From G963662605 sp963667005 (GTDB taxonomy: Bacteria > Bacteroidota > Ignavibacteria > Ignavibacteriales > Ignavibacteriaceae), in NCBI GenBank assembly GCA_963667005.1, contig OY762937.1:1612001-1676000 (forward strand): a DNA stretch of 64,000 nt, given 5' to 3'. The position numbers were made by a program, and so were the translations under genes. Position 1 is the stretch's first letter. Every line of letters begins with the position of its first letter. The notes below the pieces were generated by a model. That model did not search any database. It worked only from the letters and a program-made list of their open reading frames with translations, and was not told where the DNA came from. Shown one piece after another: positions 47,269 through 55,912 of this stretch.

Positions 47269-48753
47269 ATGTATAGCCTTGGTATAGATATAGGTAGTTC
47301 TTCTATCAAAACCGCTGTCTTTGATACGGATTCGGGAAGAATTTTAGGCAGGGCAGGATATCCGGAAAATGAAATGGACATCCTTGCCGTGAAGCCCGGA
47401 TGGGCTGAGCAATCTCCTGATTTGTGGTGGGAGAATGTTTGTCTTGCTGTTCGCAAAGTGATATTGGAGAATAATATTACTGCTTCCGAAATTGGCTGTA
47501 TTGGGATAACATATCAGATGCATGGTCTTGTTGTTGTCGATAAGAATAGGAAGCCCTTAAGGAATTCCATAATATGGTGCGACAGCCGTGCGGTTGAAAT
47601 AGGTAATAAGGCATTTACAGATTTAGGTGAAAACTATTGTTTATCGCACTTCCTCAACTCACCGGGAAATTTTACGGCATCAAAATTACGATGGATCAAG
47701 GAAAATGAACCGGAAATCTTTAAGCAGATTTATAAAATAATGCTTCCCGGTGATTACATCGCAATGAAATTGAGCGGTGAGATAGCCACTACGGAAACAG
47801 GTTTAAGTGAAGGAATATTCTGGGATTTTATAGAAAACGATTGCTCAAGTGCATTGCTTGATTATTACGAAATACCTCGAAATTACCTCGCTGATATTGT
47901 TCCGGTTTTTGGTGCACAAGCTTCTCTATCGAAAAATGCAGCAGAGCTTCTTGGATTGACTTACGGAATTCCGATTTCATATCGAGCAGGAGATCAGCCC
48001 AATAACGCTTTCTCACTTGATGTTCTTAATCCTGGTGATATTGCAGCCACCGCAGGGACTTCGGGAGTTGTGTATGGTGTTACAGATAAACTACTATCGG
48101 ATCCAAAATCCCGAATCAATCAATTTTTACACGTTAATCATACTAAGGAAGATCCAAGATACGGGATGCTTCTTTGTATTAACGGTACAGGAATACTTAA
48201 CTCGTGGGTAAAAAAGAATTTTGCATGCAATGCATCTTATGATGAAATCAATAGCATCGCGGAGCAAATACCGGTCGGGAGTGATGGAGTTTCCATTATA
48301 CCATTCGGTAACGGTGCTGAACGCATGCTTGAAAATACCTCAACGGCTGGGAATATATTCGGTTTGCAATTTAACAGGCACTCATCCGCGAACATCTATA
48401 GAGCCGTGCAAGAGGGGATAGCTTTCTCGTTTGCTTATGGAATTTCAATCATGAAAGAATTGGGTGTCAAGCTTACAACAATCAGAGCCGGGTACGCAAA
48501 TCTATTTTTAAGTCCGGTATTTGCCTATACGCTTTCGCAGATAACCGGTGCGAAAATCGAATTGTACAATACGGATGGCGCTGAGGGTGCTGCACGAGGC
48601 GCAGCTTATGGCGCGGGAATATTTGCTTCATTTGCTGATGCGTTTAAGTCCCTCGATATTGTCAAGACTGTGATCGCAGTGCCGGAAGAAATGTCAAAAG
48701 TTGAAGATGCCTATCAACACTGGCTTACATGCCTTAATAAAGTTTTAAAATGA
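47269..48753 (+). CDS. xylB: Xylulokinase
   Basis: FGGY-family kinase that phosphorylates D-xylulose to xylulose 5-phosphate. The N-terminal ATPase motif is LGIDIGSSSIKTAVFD. Characteristic segments are GITYQMHGLVVVD (Met-His-Gly of xylulokinases), IIWCDSRA, GDQPNNAF and GTSGVVYG, with C-terminal GYANLFLSPVFA. ATG 47269 begins just before the conserved start. A GTG at 47263 would add two residues and cannot be excluded. xylA follows by 15 bp, so this is a xylose operon. No xylose transporter is seen in the window. Confidence 0.94.
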   Translation: MYSLGIDIGSSSIKTAVFDTDSGRILGRAGYPENEMDILAVKPGWAEQSPDLWWENVCLAVRKVILENNITASEIGCIGITYQMHGLVVVDKNRKPLRNSIIWCDSRAVEIGNKAFTDLGENYCLSHFLNSPGNFTASKLRWIKENEPEIFKQIYKIMLPGDYIAMKLSGEIATTETGLSEGIFWDFIENDCSSALLDYYEIPRNYLADIVPVFGAQASLSKNAAELLGLTYGIPISYRAGDQPNNAFSLDVLNPGDIAATAGTSGVVYGVTDKLLSDPKSRINQFLHVNHTKEDPRYGMLLCINGTGILNSWVKKNFACNASYDEINSIAEQIPVGSDGVSIIPFGNGAERMLENTSTAGNIFGLQFNRHSSANIYRAVQEGIAFSFAYGISIMKELGVKLTTIRAGYANLFLSPVFAYTLSQITGAKIELYNTDGAEGAARGAAYGAGIFASFADAFKSLDIVKTVIAVPEEMSKVEDAYQHWLTCLNKVLK

Positions 48754-48768
48754 TATACGGAGAATACA

Positions 48769-50097
48769 ATGAGTGTGATTAAAAACTCGCCAGAATATTA
48801 CCAGGGAATAAACAAAATTCAATTCGAAGGCAGGGACTCAAAGAATCCACTTGCTTTCAGATGGTATGATGAGAATAAAATTGTTGCCGGTAAAACCATG
48901 AAAGAATATTTCCGGTTTGCAGTTGCTTACTGGCACAGCTTCGGAAGTTCGGGAAGTGATCCTTTTGGCGATGCGACAAAACATTATCCATGGGCTGAAG
49001 AAAGTGATGCTCTTGATGCCGCAAAAAGAAAAATGGATGCGGCGTTTGAGTTCATTACGAAAATGAGTATACCGTATTATTGTTTTCACGATTTTGATTT
49101 GATAAAAGAAGGTGAGAGTATCAGTCAATCGGATTTACGTCTACAGAAAATAGTAGACTATGCTAAGGAAATGCAGGCTGCTACCGGAGTAAAATTATTA
49201 TGGGGAACCGCAAATCTCTTCGGTCATGAGCGGTATATGAATGGTGCGGCTACTAATCCTGATTTTAATGTTCTGGCATATGCCGGCGCTCAGGTGAAAC
49301 GGGCATTGGATGCAACAATTGCCCTCGGCGGTGAGAATTATGTATTCTGGGGCGGCAGAGAAGGCTATATGTCTCTGTTGAACACGGACATGAAAAGAGA
49401 AAAAGATCATCTTGCCCGGTTTCTCGGAATGGCTCGTGATTATGCAAGGAAAAATGGGTTTACGGGTACGTTTCTCATTGAGCCCAAACCGATGGAGCCA
49501 AGCAAACACCAGTATGATTTTGATACTGAAACTGTTATCGGGTTTCTACGGTATTATGGACTTGATAAAGATTTCAAGTTGAATATTGAAGTAAACCATG
49601 CTACACTTGCCGGACATTCTTTTGCCCATGAACTGCAAACAGCCGTTGATGCCGGATTATTCGGAAGTATTGATGCTAACCGCGGTGATTATCAGAATGG
49701 CTGGGATACAGATCAATTCAGTGTTGATATCTACGAGGCTGTCGAAGCAATGTTAATTATTGCTCAGGCCGGTGGGTTCGGCAAAGGCGGTGTAAACTTT
49801 GACGCCAAAACCCGTCGTAATTCAACAGATCCCGAAGACCTTTTTATTGCACACATAACCGCCATGGATACATTTGCACGCGCATTATTAGTCGCTGAAA
49901 AGATGTTGATTGAGTCGGATTATAAAAAACTCAGAAGCGCAAGATATGCTTCCTTTGATACAGGGAATGGTGCCAAATTTGAAAAGGGCGAGTTGACGCT
50001 TGAAGATTTAAAACATATTGCAGAACAATCAGGCGAACCTGCACGCATCAGCGGAAAGCAGGAATTGTTTGAGCAGATTTTAACAATGTATATCTAA
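48769..50097 (+). CDS. xylA: Xylose isomerase
   Basis: Class II (long-form) D-xylose isomerase, 442 residues, converting D-xylose to D-xylulose. Visible active-site blocks are FHDFDL (catalytic His and Asp), VFWGGREGYMSLLNTD, LIEPKPMEPSKHQYD (metal Glu and Lys), NIEVNHATLAGHSFAHE and SIDANRGDYQNGWDTDQF. GGAG precedes the ATG. The final TAA overlaps the stop of the convergent gene at 50094. Confidence 0.96.
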   Translation: MSVIKNSPEYYQGINKIQFEGRDSKNPLAFRWYDENKIVAGKTMKEYFRFAVAYWHSFGSSGSDPFGDATKHYPWAEESDALDAAKRKMDAAFEFITKMSIPYYCFHDFDLIKEGESISQSDLRLQKIVDYAKEMQAATGVKLLWGTANLFGHERYMNGAATNPDFNVLAYAGAQVKRALDATIALGGENYVFWGGREGYMSLLNTDMKREKDHLARFLGMARDYARKNGFTGTFLIEPKPMEPSKHQYDFDTETVIGFLRYYGLDKDFKLNIEVNHATLAGHSFAHELQTAVDAGLFGSIDANRGDYQNGWDTDQFSVDIYEAVEAMLIIAQAGGFGKGGVNFDAKTRRNSTDPEDLFIAHITAMDTFARALLVAEKMLIESDYKKLRSARYASFDTGNGAKFEKGELTLEDLKHIAEQSGEPARISGKQELFEQILTMYI

Positions 50098-50390
50098 TTA
50101 TTTATTTTTGATAACAAGTCAAATCCATCATAAGGTTTGAGCGGAATAAGTTCAAACCTTATGAGGTTTTTTTTAACAAGGGGAAGAGAAGCAAGTATTT
50201 GTTGTACTTGTTCTTCATCCCCGGCTTCAAGTAAAATTATCGCATCCCGTCTGTCAGCACGAAAAAATATTTCCTTTATAAATCCACTTTCTTTAAGTTC
50301 CAGCACTCTGGCTGCTTCATCATGGAGATAGGGCTGAAAATCCGAAGCTTGTGCGGAAGGGGTATCACTACCAAAAGCAAGAAATTTCAT
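50094..50390 (-). CDS. Small ferredoxin-fold protein (muconolactone isomerase/YciI-like)
   Basis: A 98-residue protein with an alpha/beta ferredoxin-like pattern, including FFRADRRDAIILLEAGDEEQ and IRFELIPLKPYDGFDLL. It resembles muconolactone-isomerase-like and YciI-like dimeric proteins often found in Bacteroidota, but no catalytic residue is clear. It is convergent with xylA, sharing stop-codon bases, and there is no terminator between them. Function unknown. Confidence 0.7.
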   Translation of the reverse strand: MKFLAFGSDTPSAQASDFQPYLHDEAARVLELKESGFIKEIFFRADRRDAIILLEAGDEEQVQQILASLPLVKKNLIRFELIPLKPYDGFDLLSKINN

Positions 50391-50426
50391 ACTATAACCT
50401 ATTTAATAATCAATACGACAATATAT

Positions 50427-50458
50427 AAAAAAAGCCTCCCGATTTCTCAGGAGGCTTT
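50427..50458 (-). terminator. Rho-independent terminator for the 920-residue T9SS protein
   Basis: Arms AAAGCCTCC (50431-50439) and GGAGGCTTT (50450-50458). On the minus strand a T run follows the hairpin, so it acts in the direction of the gene that ends at 50480. Confidence 0.88.
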
Positions 50459-50479
50459 GAATTTTAATCTTACAAAGAA

Positions 50480-53242
50480 TTATTTCATTAAGGTTAATTT
50501 CTTTGTAACAGACTGATTGCCTGCCTGAAGTTTATAAATATAAACACCGCTGGTTAAATTTGAGGCGTTAAATGAAACGCTGTAAGAGCCTTCGGCTTTA
50601 TATTCATTAACGAGTGAAGCAACTTCGCTTCCGAGAATGCTGTATACCTTCAATGTTACCATGCCTGGTTTCTCCACGCTGAACATGATGGTAGTTGCAG
50701 GGTTAAACGGATTCGGATAGTTCTGTGCAAGAGCAAAACCCTTCAGCATCTGAGCCGGGGATTTTTCATTTTCAACAGAAATCGTGATTTCGAAGTCGTT
50801 TGTATATCTTGGCATAATCTGATATCCGCCGGTTCCGGTAGTAGTGTATTGGGTCGCAATACCGGTCACATGTTTCGGCCAAATAGGTTCAACACCACTG
50901 CTCAGAACTTCGCTCGGTTTTTTAACAACGAGTAACAACGTATCTGAGGTAACATTGTTGGCAATGCACTTAAGTGTTGTTGTGCCGCCGGTCGCTAAAG
51001 GCCATGTGCCTGAAACTTTAGACACATTAAGAACTTTTATCAGCTGACTTTCATAATTTTCGCCGTTTGCATTCAACTCGGCAACGGAAACTACTTTTGC
51101 AGAAGGTGCTGTGCCTGATGCAATTTTTGTAACGGAGATTAAGCTTGTTGAAGAATCGGAAACTTCAAGAGTTCCGTTATAGAGCATCAACCAACCAACA
51201 ACAACAACGCTATCACCCGGAGTTGGGCCATATGTGGCGCCGCCATAGATGTTGATTCCAGCGGTCCCGTCCTGCATGTAGAATGAGTTCTTTGTCGCAT
51301 GGAAATTAGGTGAATTTACGATACCGCGAACAGTTACTTTTGTCCCTGCTGTTGTGGTCGCAGGTAAAGCTCTGATTTGAGCGATAGTCAACTTAAGTTC
51401 TTCAATGGTGAATGCTCCTGCGGTAGAATTAAGTGCAGCGTTCGTGCTGTCTGAAATTCTAATGAAACACTTGGTGGAAGGTGTATTCGGAACTGTCCAT
51501 GCAAATGTTCCAGCGCTGGCAGGGGTATTGGCAGCAATTGTGCTCCATGTGGCAGCACTATCTGTAGAAAGTTCAATTTTTACTGTGGTAACAAATGCAC
51601 TTGTCCATGTAATATTTTTAACCTCTCCAGCCTTCAAAATATCGCCGGCTACAGGAGCTGTTAAGGTAACTTTAGGTATGATTGGGGTAACGAAATCAGC
51701 AACATAACGTGGCATAATTTGATATCCACCTACACCGGTTGAGCTATACTGAGTAGCAATACCGGTAACGTGTTTCGGCCAAACAGGTTCAACACCGCTG
51801 CTAAGTACTTCACTCGGTTTTTTAACAACGAGCAATAAGGTGTCGGTTGTTACGCCATTGGCAGTACATTTGAGAGTTGTTGTGCCGCCGGTAGCTAACG
51901 GCCAGGTGCCTGAAACCTTTGTTACCGTGTTAATTGTAATAAGCTGACTCTCATAGTTTTCACCATTTGCATTCAACTCTGCAACAGTAACTACTTTTGG
52001 AGCAGGTGCTGTGCCTGATGCAATTTTTGTAACAGTAATAAGGCTTGTTGAAGAATCGGATACTTCAAGAGTTCCGTTATACAGCATTAACCAGCCAACA
52101 ACAACAACGCTATCACCCGGAGTTGGGCCATATGTTGCGCCGCCATAGATGTTAATTCCCGCGGTTCCGTCCTGCATGTAGAATGAATTCTTTGTTGCAT
52201 GGAAATTTGGCGAGTTAACAATACCGCGAACAGTTACTTTTGTTCCTGCAGTAGAAGTCGCAGGTAATGCTCTAATTTGAGCGATAGTTAATTTTTGTTC
52301 TTCAATGGTAAATGCGCTCGAGTTAACTGAATAAATTGCAGCGTCCGTACTATCGGAAACTTTAACAAAACATTTTGTTGAAGGATTATTCGGAACAACG
52401 CCGGGATACATGCCGGCAGCTGCTGGTGCGTAAGATATTGTTGACCATGTAGCCATACTATCGCTGGAGAATTCAAGTTTTACCGTAGTAATATTTGCGC
52501 TTGTCCATGCAAGATTAACATTTTGACCAACGGTGTATTTTTCTCCGCCCGCAGGAGCCGTAAGAGTAACTGTACCAACCGGTTTTGAAATTGTGAAAAC
52601 TGCACTTTTAGCCGGAAGAGCGAGGCCCTTGATATCGGCAATATTAACTAATGCTGTGCTTGATATTGTCGCAGGTAATGTCCATGAATAGGTGCCTAAT
52701 GCAGCACTCATATTATCAGCAATTGTTGTCCAGTTTGTTCCGTTATCAAGTGAATATTCTAACTTAACTGTATCAACACCACTTGCTGTCCATGTGATAT
52801 TATGTGAGGAACTAATAAGCCAGTTCTCACCGCCTACAGGAGAGGTTAATGAAAGGGTTGGCCGGACTAATTTAAAAATTGGGCTTACAACGGCAGCTGC
52901 CTTTGCATCAACATCTGAAATTCTAATTTTGCCGCTATCGGTAGGAAGATTAGGAATAACCCAAGGATAAGATTTTGCGCTTGCGAGTGTGGTTGAAACA
53001 ACTTCCCACCAGTTAGCGCCATTGTCAGTCGAGTACTCAATTTTAACTGATGTGACTAATGTACTTGTCCATGTAATGTTATACTGTTTGCCGATAACAA
53101 AACTTTCGCCGCCGACGGGAGAGGATAGCTTTATTTCCGGCACATAACGACTAGATTTTTCAACTGCTGATTGGCCGATACTAACCGACTGCAGCAGTAA
53201 AAAAATCGCCAGGAGTAAAGTACTTTTGATTATTATTCTCAT
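50480..53242 (-). CDS. Large T9SS-secreted protein with Ig-like and OB-fold repeats
   Basis: Unknown function, extracellular. The 920 residues have a signal peptide (ends VSIGQ). Three Ig-like Kre9/KNH-type modules (about 37-125, 129-219 and 224-314, each with SPVGGE...ITW and VKIEYSTDNG...W) come first. An OB-fold module (about 318-520, LTIAQIRALPA ... KVTVRGIV), a fourth Ig-like module and a second OB module (about 618-820) follow, then the T9SS domain (LAQNYPNPFNPATTI ... KKLTLMK). The two OB modules are nearly identical over about 200 residues, including at DNA level. The OB modules resemble the YhcR-type OB folds found with secreted nucleases, but no nuclease domain is present. AGGAG precedes the ATG. 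Confidence 0.88.
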   Translation of the reverse strand: MRIIIKSTLLLAIFLLLQSVSIGQSAVEKSSRYVPEIKLSSPVGGESFVIGKQYNITWTSTLVTSVKIEYSTDNGANWWEVVSTTLASAKSYPWVIPNLPTDSGKIRISDVDAKAAAVVSPIFKLVRPTLSLTSPVGGENWLISSSHNITWTASGVDTVKLEYSLDNGTNWTTIADNMSAALGTYSWTLPATISSTALVNIADIKGLALPAKSAVFTISKPVGTVTLTAPAGGEKYTVGQNVNLAWTSANITTVKLEFSSDSMATWSTISYAPAAAGMYPGVVPNNPSTKCFVKVSDSTDAAIYSVNSSAFTIEEQKLTIAQIRALPATSTAGTKVTVRGIVNSPNFHATKNSFYMQDGTAGINIYGGATYGPTPGDSVVVVGWLMLYNGTLEVSDSSTSLITVTKIASGTAPAPKVVTVAELNANGENYESQLITINTVTKVSGTWPLATGGTTTLKCTANGVTTDTLLLVVKKPSEVLSSGVEPVWPKHVTGIATQYSSTGVGGYQIMPRYVADFVTPIIPKVTLTAPVAGDILKAGEVKNITWTSAFVTTVKIELSTDSAATWSTIAANTPASAGTFAWTVPNTPSTKCFIRISDSTNAALNSTAGAFTIEELKLTIAQIRALPATTTAGTKVTVRGIVNSPNFHATKNSFYMQDGTAGINIYGGATYGPTPGDSVVVVGWLMLYNGTLEVSDSSTSLISVTKIASGTAPSAKVVSVAELNANGENYESQLIKVLNVSKVSGTWPLATGGTTTLKCIANNVTSDTLLLVVKKPSEVLSSGVEPIWPKHVTGIATQYTTTGTGGYQIMPRYTNDFEITISVENEKSPAQMLKGFALAQNYPNPFNPATTIMFSVEKPGMVTLKVYSILGSEVASLVNEYKAEGSYSVSFNASNLTSGVYIYKLQAGNQSVTKKLTLMK
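50780..52310 (-). repeat. 900-bp internal duplication in the T9SS OB-fold gene
   Basis: The DNA from about 50790 to 51395 matches about 51690 to 52295 at an offset of 900 bases, with long identical stretches such as around the phrase coding for MQDGTAGINIYGGATYGPTPGD. It encodes the two OB-fold modules 300 residues apart. The high identity implies recent duplication or gene conversion. Confidence 0.8.
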
Positions 53243-53289
53243 GATAACTCCTAAAGATGATTTGATAAATATTTTTAAATTTCGTATGA

Positions 53290-53389
53290 TATATTACAAC
53301 AGAAGTATATGAATTTAACTCAATCAAATCTGTCAGAATAAAGCAAATAATTATCCTGAATTATTTTGATCTACTACTGTTGTAATATA
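53290..53389. repeat. 18-bp inverted repeat between the two T9SS genes
   Basis: TATATTACAACAGAAGTA (53290-53307) matches the reverse complement of 53372-53389 in 17 of 18 bases. It lies in the 309-bp gap 53243-53551 that also holds the terminator at 53503; nothing else was seen there. The distance (64 bp between arms) suits a small element or a looped regulatory site. Confidence 0.6.
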
Positions 53390-53502
53390 CACATTCCTTT
53401 ATAAAGAGGAAGTGCCAAATTTCTTACGTAAAGTTAGAAACCTTTAGGATGAAAATCAATCTTTTCTTTCATATTCAGCACATTTGGACAACTTTTTAAA
53501 AT

Positions 53503-53532
53503 AAAAAAGCCGTCCCGGGGGACGGCTTTTTT
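53503..53532. terminator. Strong terminator, bidirectional in form
   Basis: AAAAAAGCCGTCC pairs perfectly with GGACGGCTTTTTT around a four-base loop. It lies 20 bp after the stop of the minus-strand gene at 53552. Confidence 0.92.
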
Positions 53533-53551
53533 GGGTAAATTCTGCCCGAAA

Positions 53552-55777
53552 TTACTTCATCAAAGTCAGTTTTTTAGTCAAAGACTGGCTTCCAACCTGG
53601 AGCTTATAGAGATAAACACCACTGGTCAGATTTGAAGCATTGAACGGAACATTGTAATTTCCGGCTGCTTTGAATTCGTTAACCAAAGAAGCAACCTCTG
53701 TTCCAAGAATGTTATAAACCTTCAAGGATACCAATCCGGCTTTATCCAAGCTGAAATTGATAGTTGTTGTCGGGTTGAACGGATTCGGGTAGTTTTGAGC
53801 TAAACCAAAACCTTTAACGGTTGTTGAGGTATGTGATTCAGTTTGAACTGCTGAAGGAGCAACAAAATCACTCAAATAACGAGGAGTTAACTGATAACCG
53901 CCTGTTGTTGTTGTGAACTGGGTTACGATACCGGTAACATCTCTTGGCCAGGTAGGTTCAGTTGAACCGATAAGTTCACATGGTTTTGTAATTCTCATTG
54001 AAAGAGCATCCGAAGTGCCGTTGGCAGTGCAGGTAAGAGTTACGCTTGCTGAAGCCGGCCAAACTCCTGAAGTCTTTGTTACGTTTCTGATTGTAACAAG
54101 TGTGCCTTCGTAATTTTCGCCATTTGCGTTCAATTCGGCAACAGTGATAACTTTAGGAGTCATAACTGTATGACCTGAACTAACATTAGTGACAACTAAG
54201 GAGACTGCTGATGTCAGGGTGTCAGAAACTTCCAGTAAACCGCTATAGCTTAAGAGCCATCCGGTAACAACAACGCTGTCACCTAATGCTGTTGTAACAA
54301 GAGTTCCACCATAAACGTCAATACCTGCGGTACCGTCATAAATGTAGAAACTGTTCTTGGTGGTAGAAAAGTTTGGAGAAATTACAATACCTGAAATGGT
54401 AACCTTTGTTCCAGCTGATAAAGATCTGACAGAGGCAATAGTAGCATACTGACCGGCAGCCGCAATACTGAATGTGCCGCTGAGAGAAGTAACAGTAGCA
54501 TTGTCGACGTCTGTTGCTTTAACTAAGCAAGTAGTGGAAACAGTGCTCGGAACTGTCCATGCATAGGTACCTGCACTTGCTGCTGTACTGGCAACGATAT
54601 CAGTCCAATTTGCACCTGCATCTATCGAGTAAGCTAATTTTACATTGGTCACGTTTGAACTCGTCCAGGTAATATTTGAACTCGTTCCACTTGTTAATTT
54701 CGCGCCTGCAGCCGGAGCCGTCAAGGTTAAAGTCGGAACTACAACAGTAGTAACGGAAAATGCTGCGCTTGTAACCGCAGAGGCTTTTCCATCAACATCA
54801 GAAATTCTTACTTTGTAATTTGTGCCGGCTGTAGCCGGAACAGTCCAGGCATAGCTGTTAGCAGAAGCTGCTGTAGAAGCAACGATGTCGCTCCATGTAG
54901 ATCCACCATCTGCAGAAACTTCTAATTTCACATTAGTAACACCGGAGCTTGCCCAGGTAATATTCTGTGACGAGCTTGCTAACCAGCTTTCGCCGCCCTT
55001 AGGTGAAGTCAACGAGAGTGAAGCAGATGATCCTGTGCCAAGATCCCAAGTTTTTGCAATATGGATACCGCTCAGAGAAAGTGTTGCTCCAGCAGTAGCA
55101 CCACCCTGACGGAGAGCAATATTGGCAATTGATAATAAATCTGTTGTAGCGTCAACTACAGTAACCAATGGTGTAGGCTCTACTCCATTAAGAGTTGGAT
55201 TTACCCAAAGGCTTACGGTATCATTTCCTGTGCCTGAAGCGAAAGAGTATTTTACAACAATCAGGTAGGTAGTGTTGAGAGTATAAGGGGTGGTCAACGA
55301 GTCGTTCCATTTAACAGGGATTACACCTTTAGTGATACCAAAAGCGACTCCGCCGTTAGCAGCCAGTTTTGCGTAAACTCTGGCACGGTAAATATTCTGA
55401 GCAAGGTTGTTGTTGATAAAATGGAAGAAGTAATCACCTGTTTGTGCAGCACTAACATTTACGAGAAATGAAGCATATACGGCACCTGAAGTGATTGAAT
55501 CACCAAGTGATTTATGTAAATCTTCTCCGGTCGGTTTCATGACAACTGAATTACCTTTGCCGGAATTTACAAAACCATTATAGGTTAAACCGCCACTGGT
55601 AACCAAAATGGTGTTATTTGTAGAGGTTGACCAGCTGTGACCAACCCATGTATGGGCTGCTAATGAGTCACCTACTGTGTAGTTGAATGTTTCATCTAGT
55701 ACAGTCTGAGCAAAAATTGAGCTCGACAATACAAATGAGAGAGCCAAAAGAAACAAGAAAAATGTATTTCTTTTCAT
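53552..55777 (-). CDS. T9SS-secreted protein with Ig-like modules and one OB-fold
   Basis: Paralogue of the 920-residue protein, 741 residues, unknown function. Signal peptide (ends SSIFAQ), then an N-terminal beta-sandwich (about 25-255, VLDETFNYTVGDSLAAHTW, like concanavalin-type domains in secreted proteins). Two Ig-like Kre9/KNH-type modules (about 257-440), one OB module (about 443-650, KVTISGIVISPNF ... GTAGIDVYGG) and the T9SS domain (LAQNYPNPFNPTTTI ... KKLTLMK) follow. GGAG lies before the ATG. The terminal 80 residues are very similar to those of the neighbouring paralogue. Confidence 0.88.
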   Translation of the reverse strand: MKRNTFFLFLLALSFVLSSSIFAQTVLDETFNYTVGDSLAAHTWVGHSWSTSTNNTILVTSGGLTYNGFVNSGKGNSVVMKPTGEDLHKSLGDSITSGAVYASFLVNVSAAQTGDYFFHFINNNLAQNIYRARVYAKLAANGGVAFGITKGVIPVKWNDSLTTPYTLNTTYLIVVKYSFASGTGNDTVSLWVNPTLNGVEPTPLVTVVDATTDLLSIANIALRQGGATAGATLSLSGIHIAKTWDLGTGSSASLSLTSPKGGESWLASSSQNITWASSGVTNVKLEVSADGGSTWSDIVASTAASANSYAWTVPATAGTNYKVRISDVDGKASAVTSAAFSVTTVVVPTLTLTAPAAGAKLTSGTSSNITWTSSNVTNVKLAYSIDAGANWTDIVASTAASAGTYAWTVPSTVSTTCLVKATDVDNATVTSLSGTFSIAAAGQYATIASVRSLSAGTKVTISGIVISPNFSTTKNSFYIYDGTAGIDVYGGTLVTTALGDSVVVTGWLLSYSGLLEVSDTLTSAVSLVVTNVSSGHTVMTPKVITVAELNANGENYEGTLVTIRNVTKTSGVWPASASVTLTCTANGTSDALSMRITKPCELIGSTEPTWPRDVTGIVTQFTTTTGGYQLTPRYLSDFVAPSAVQTESHTSTTVKGFGLAQNYPNPFNPTTTINFSLDKAGLVSLKVYNILGTEVASLVNEFKAAGNYNVPFNASNLTSGVYLYKLQVGSQSLTKKLTLMK

Positions 55778-55912
55778 TTTATCTCCGATTAATTGATAAA
55801 TTACTAAAAGACTAAGTTAATATTAGTAATAGCATTGCTAAAATCCAAATCAAGGAAGTAAGATAACAATATATAGAGAAATACAATCTTAATTTTATTT
55901 TAAGTTGTAGAC

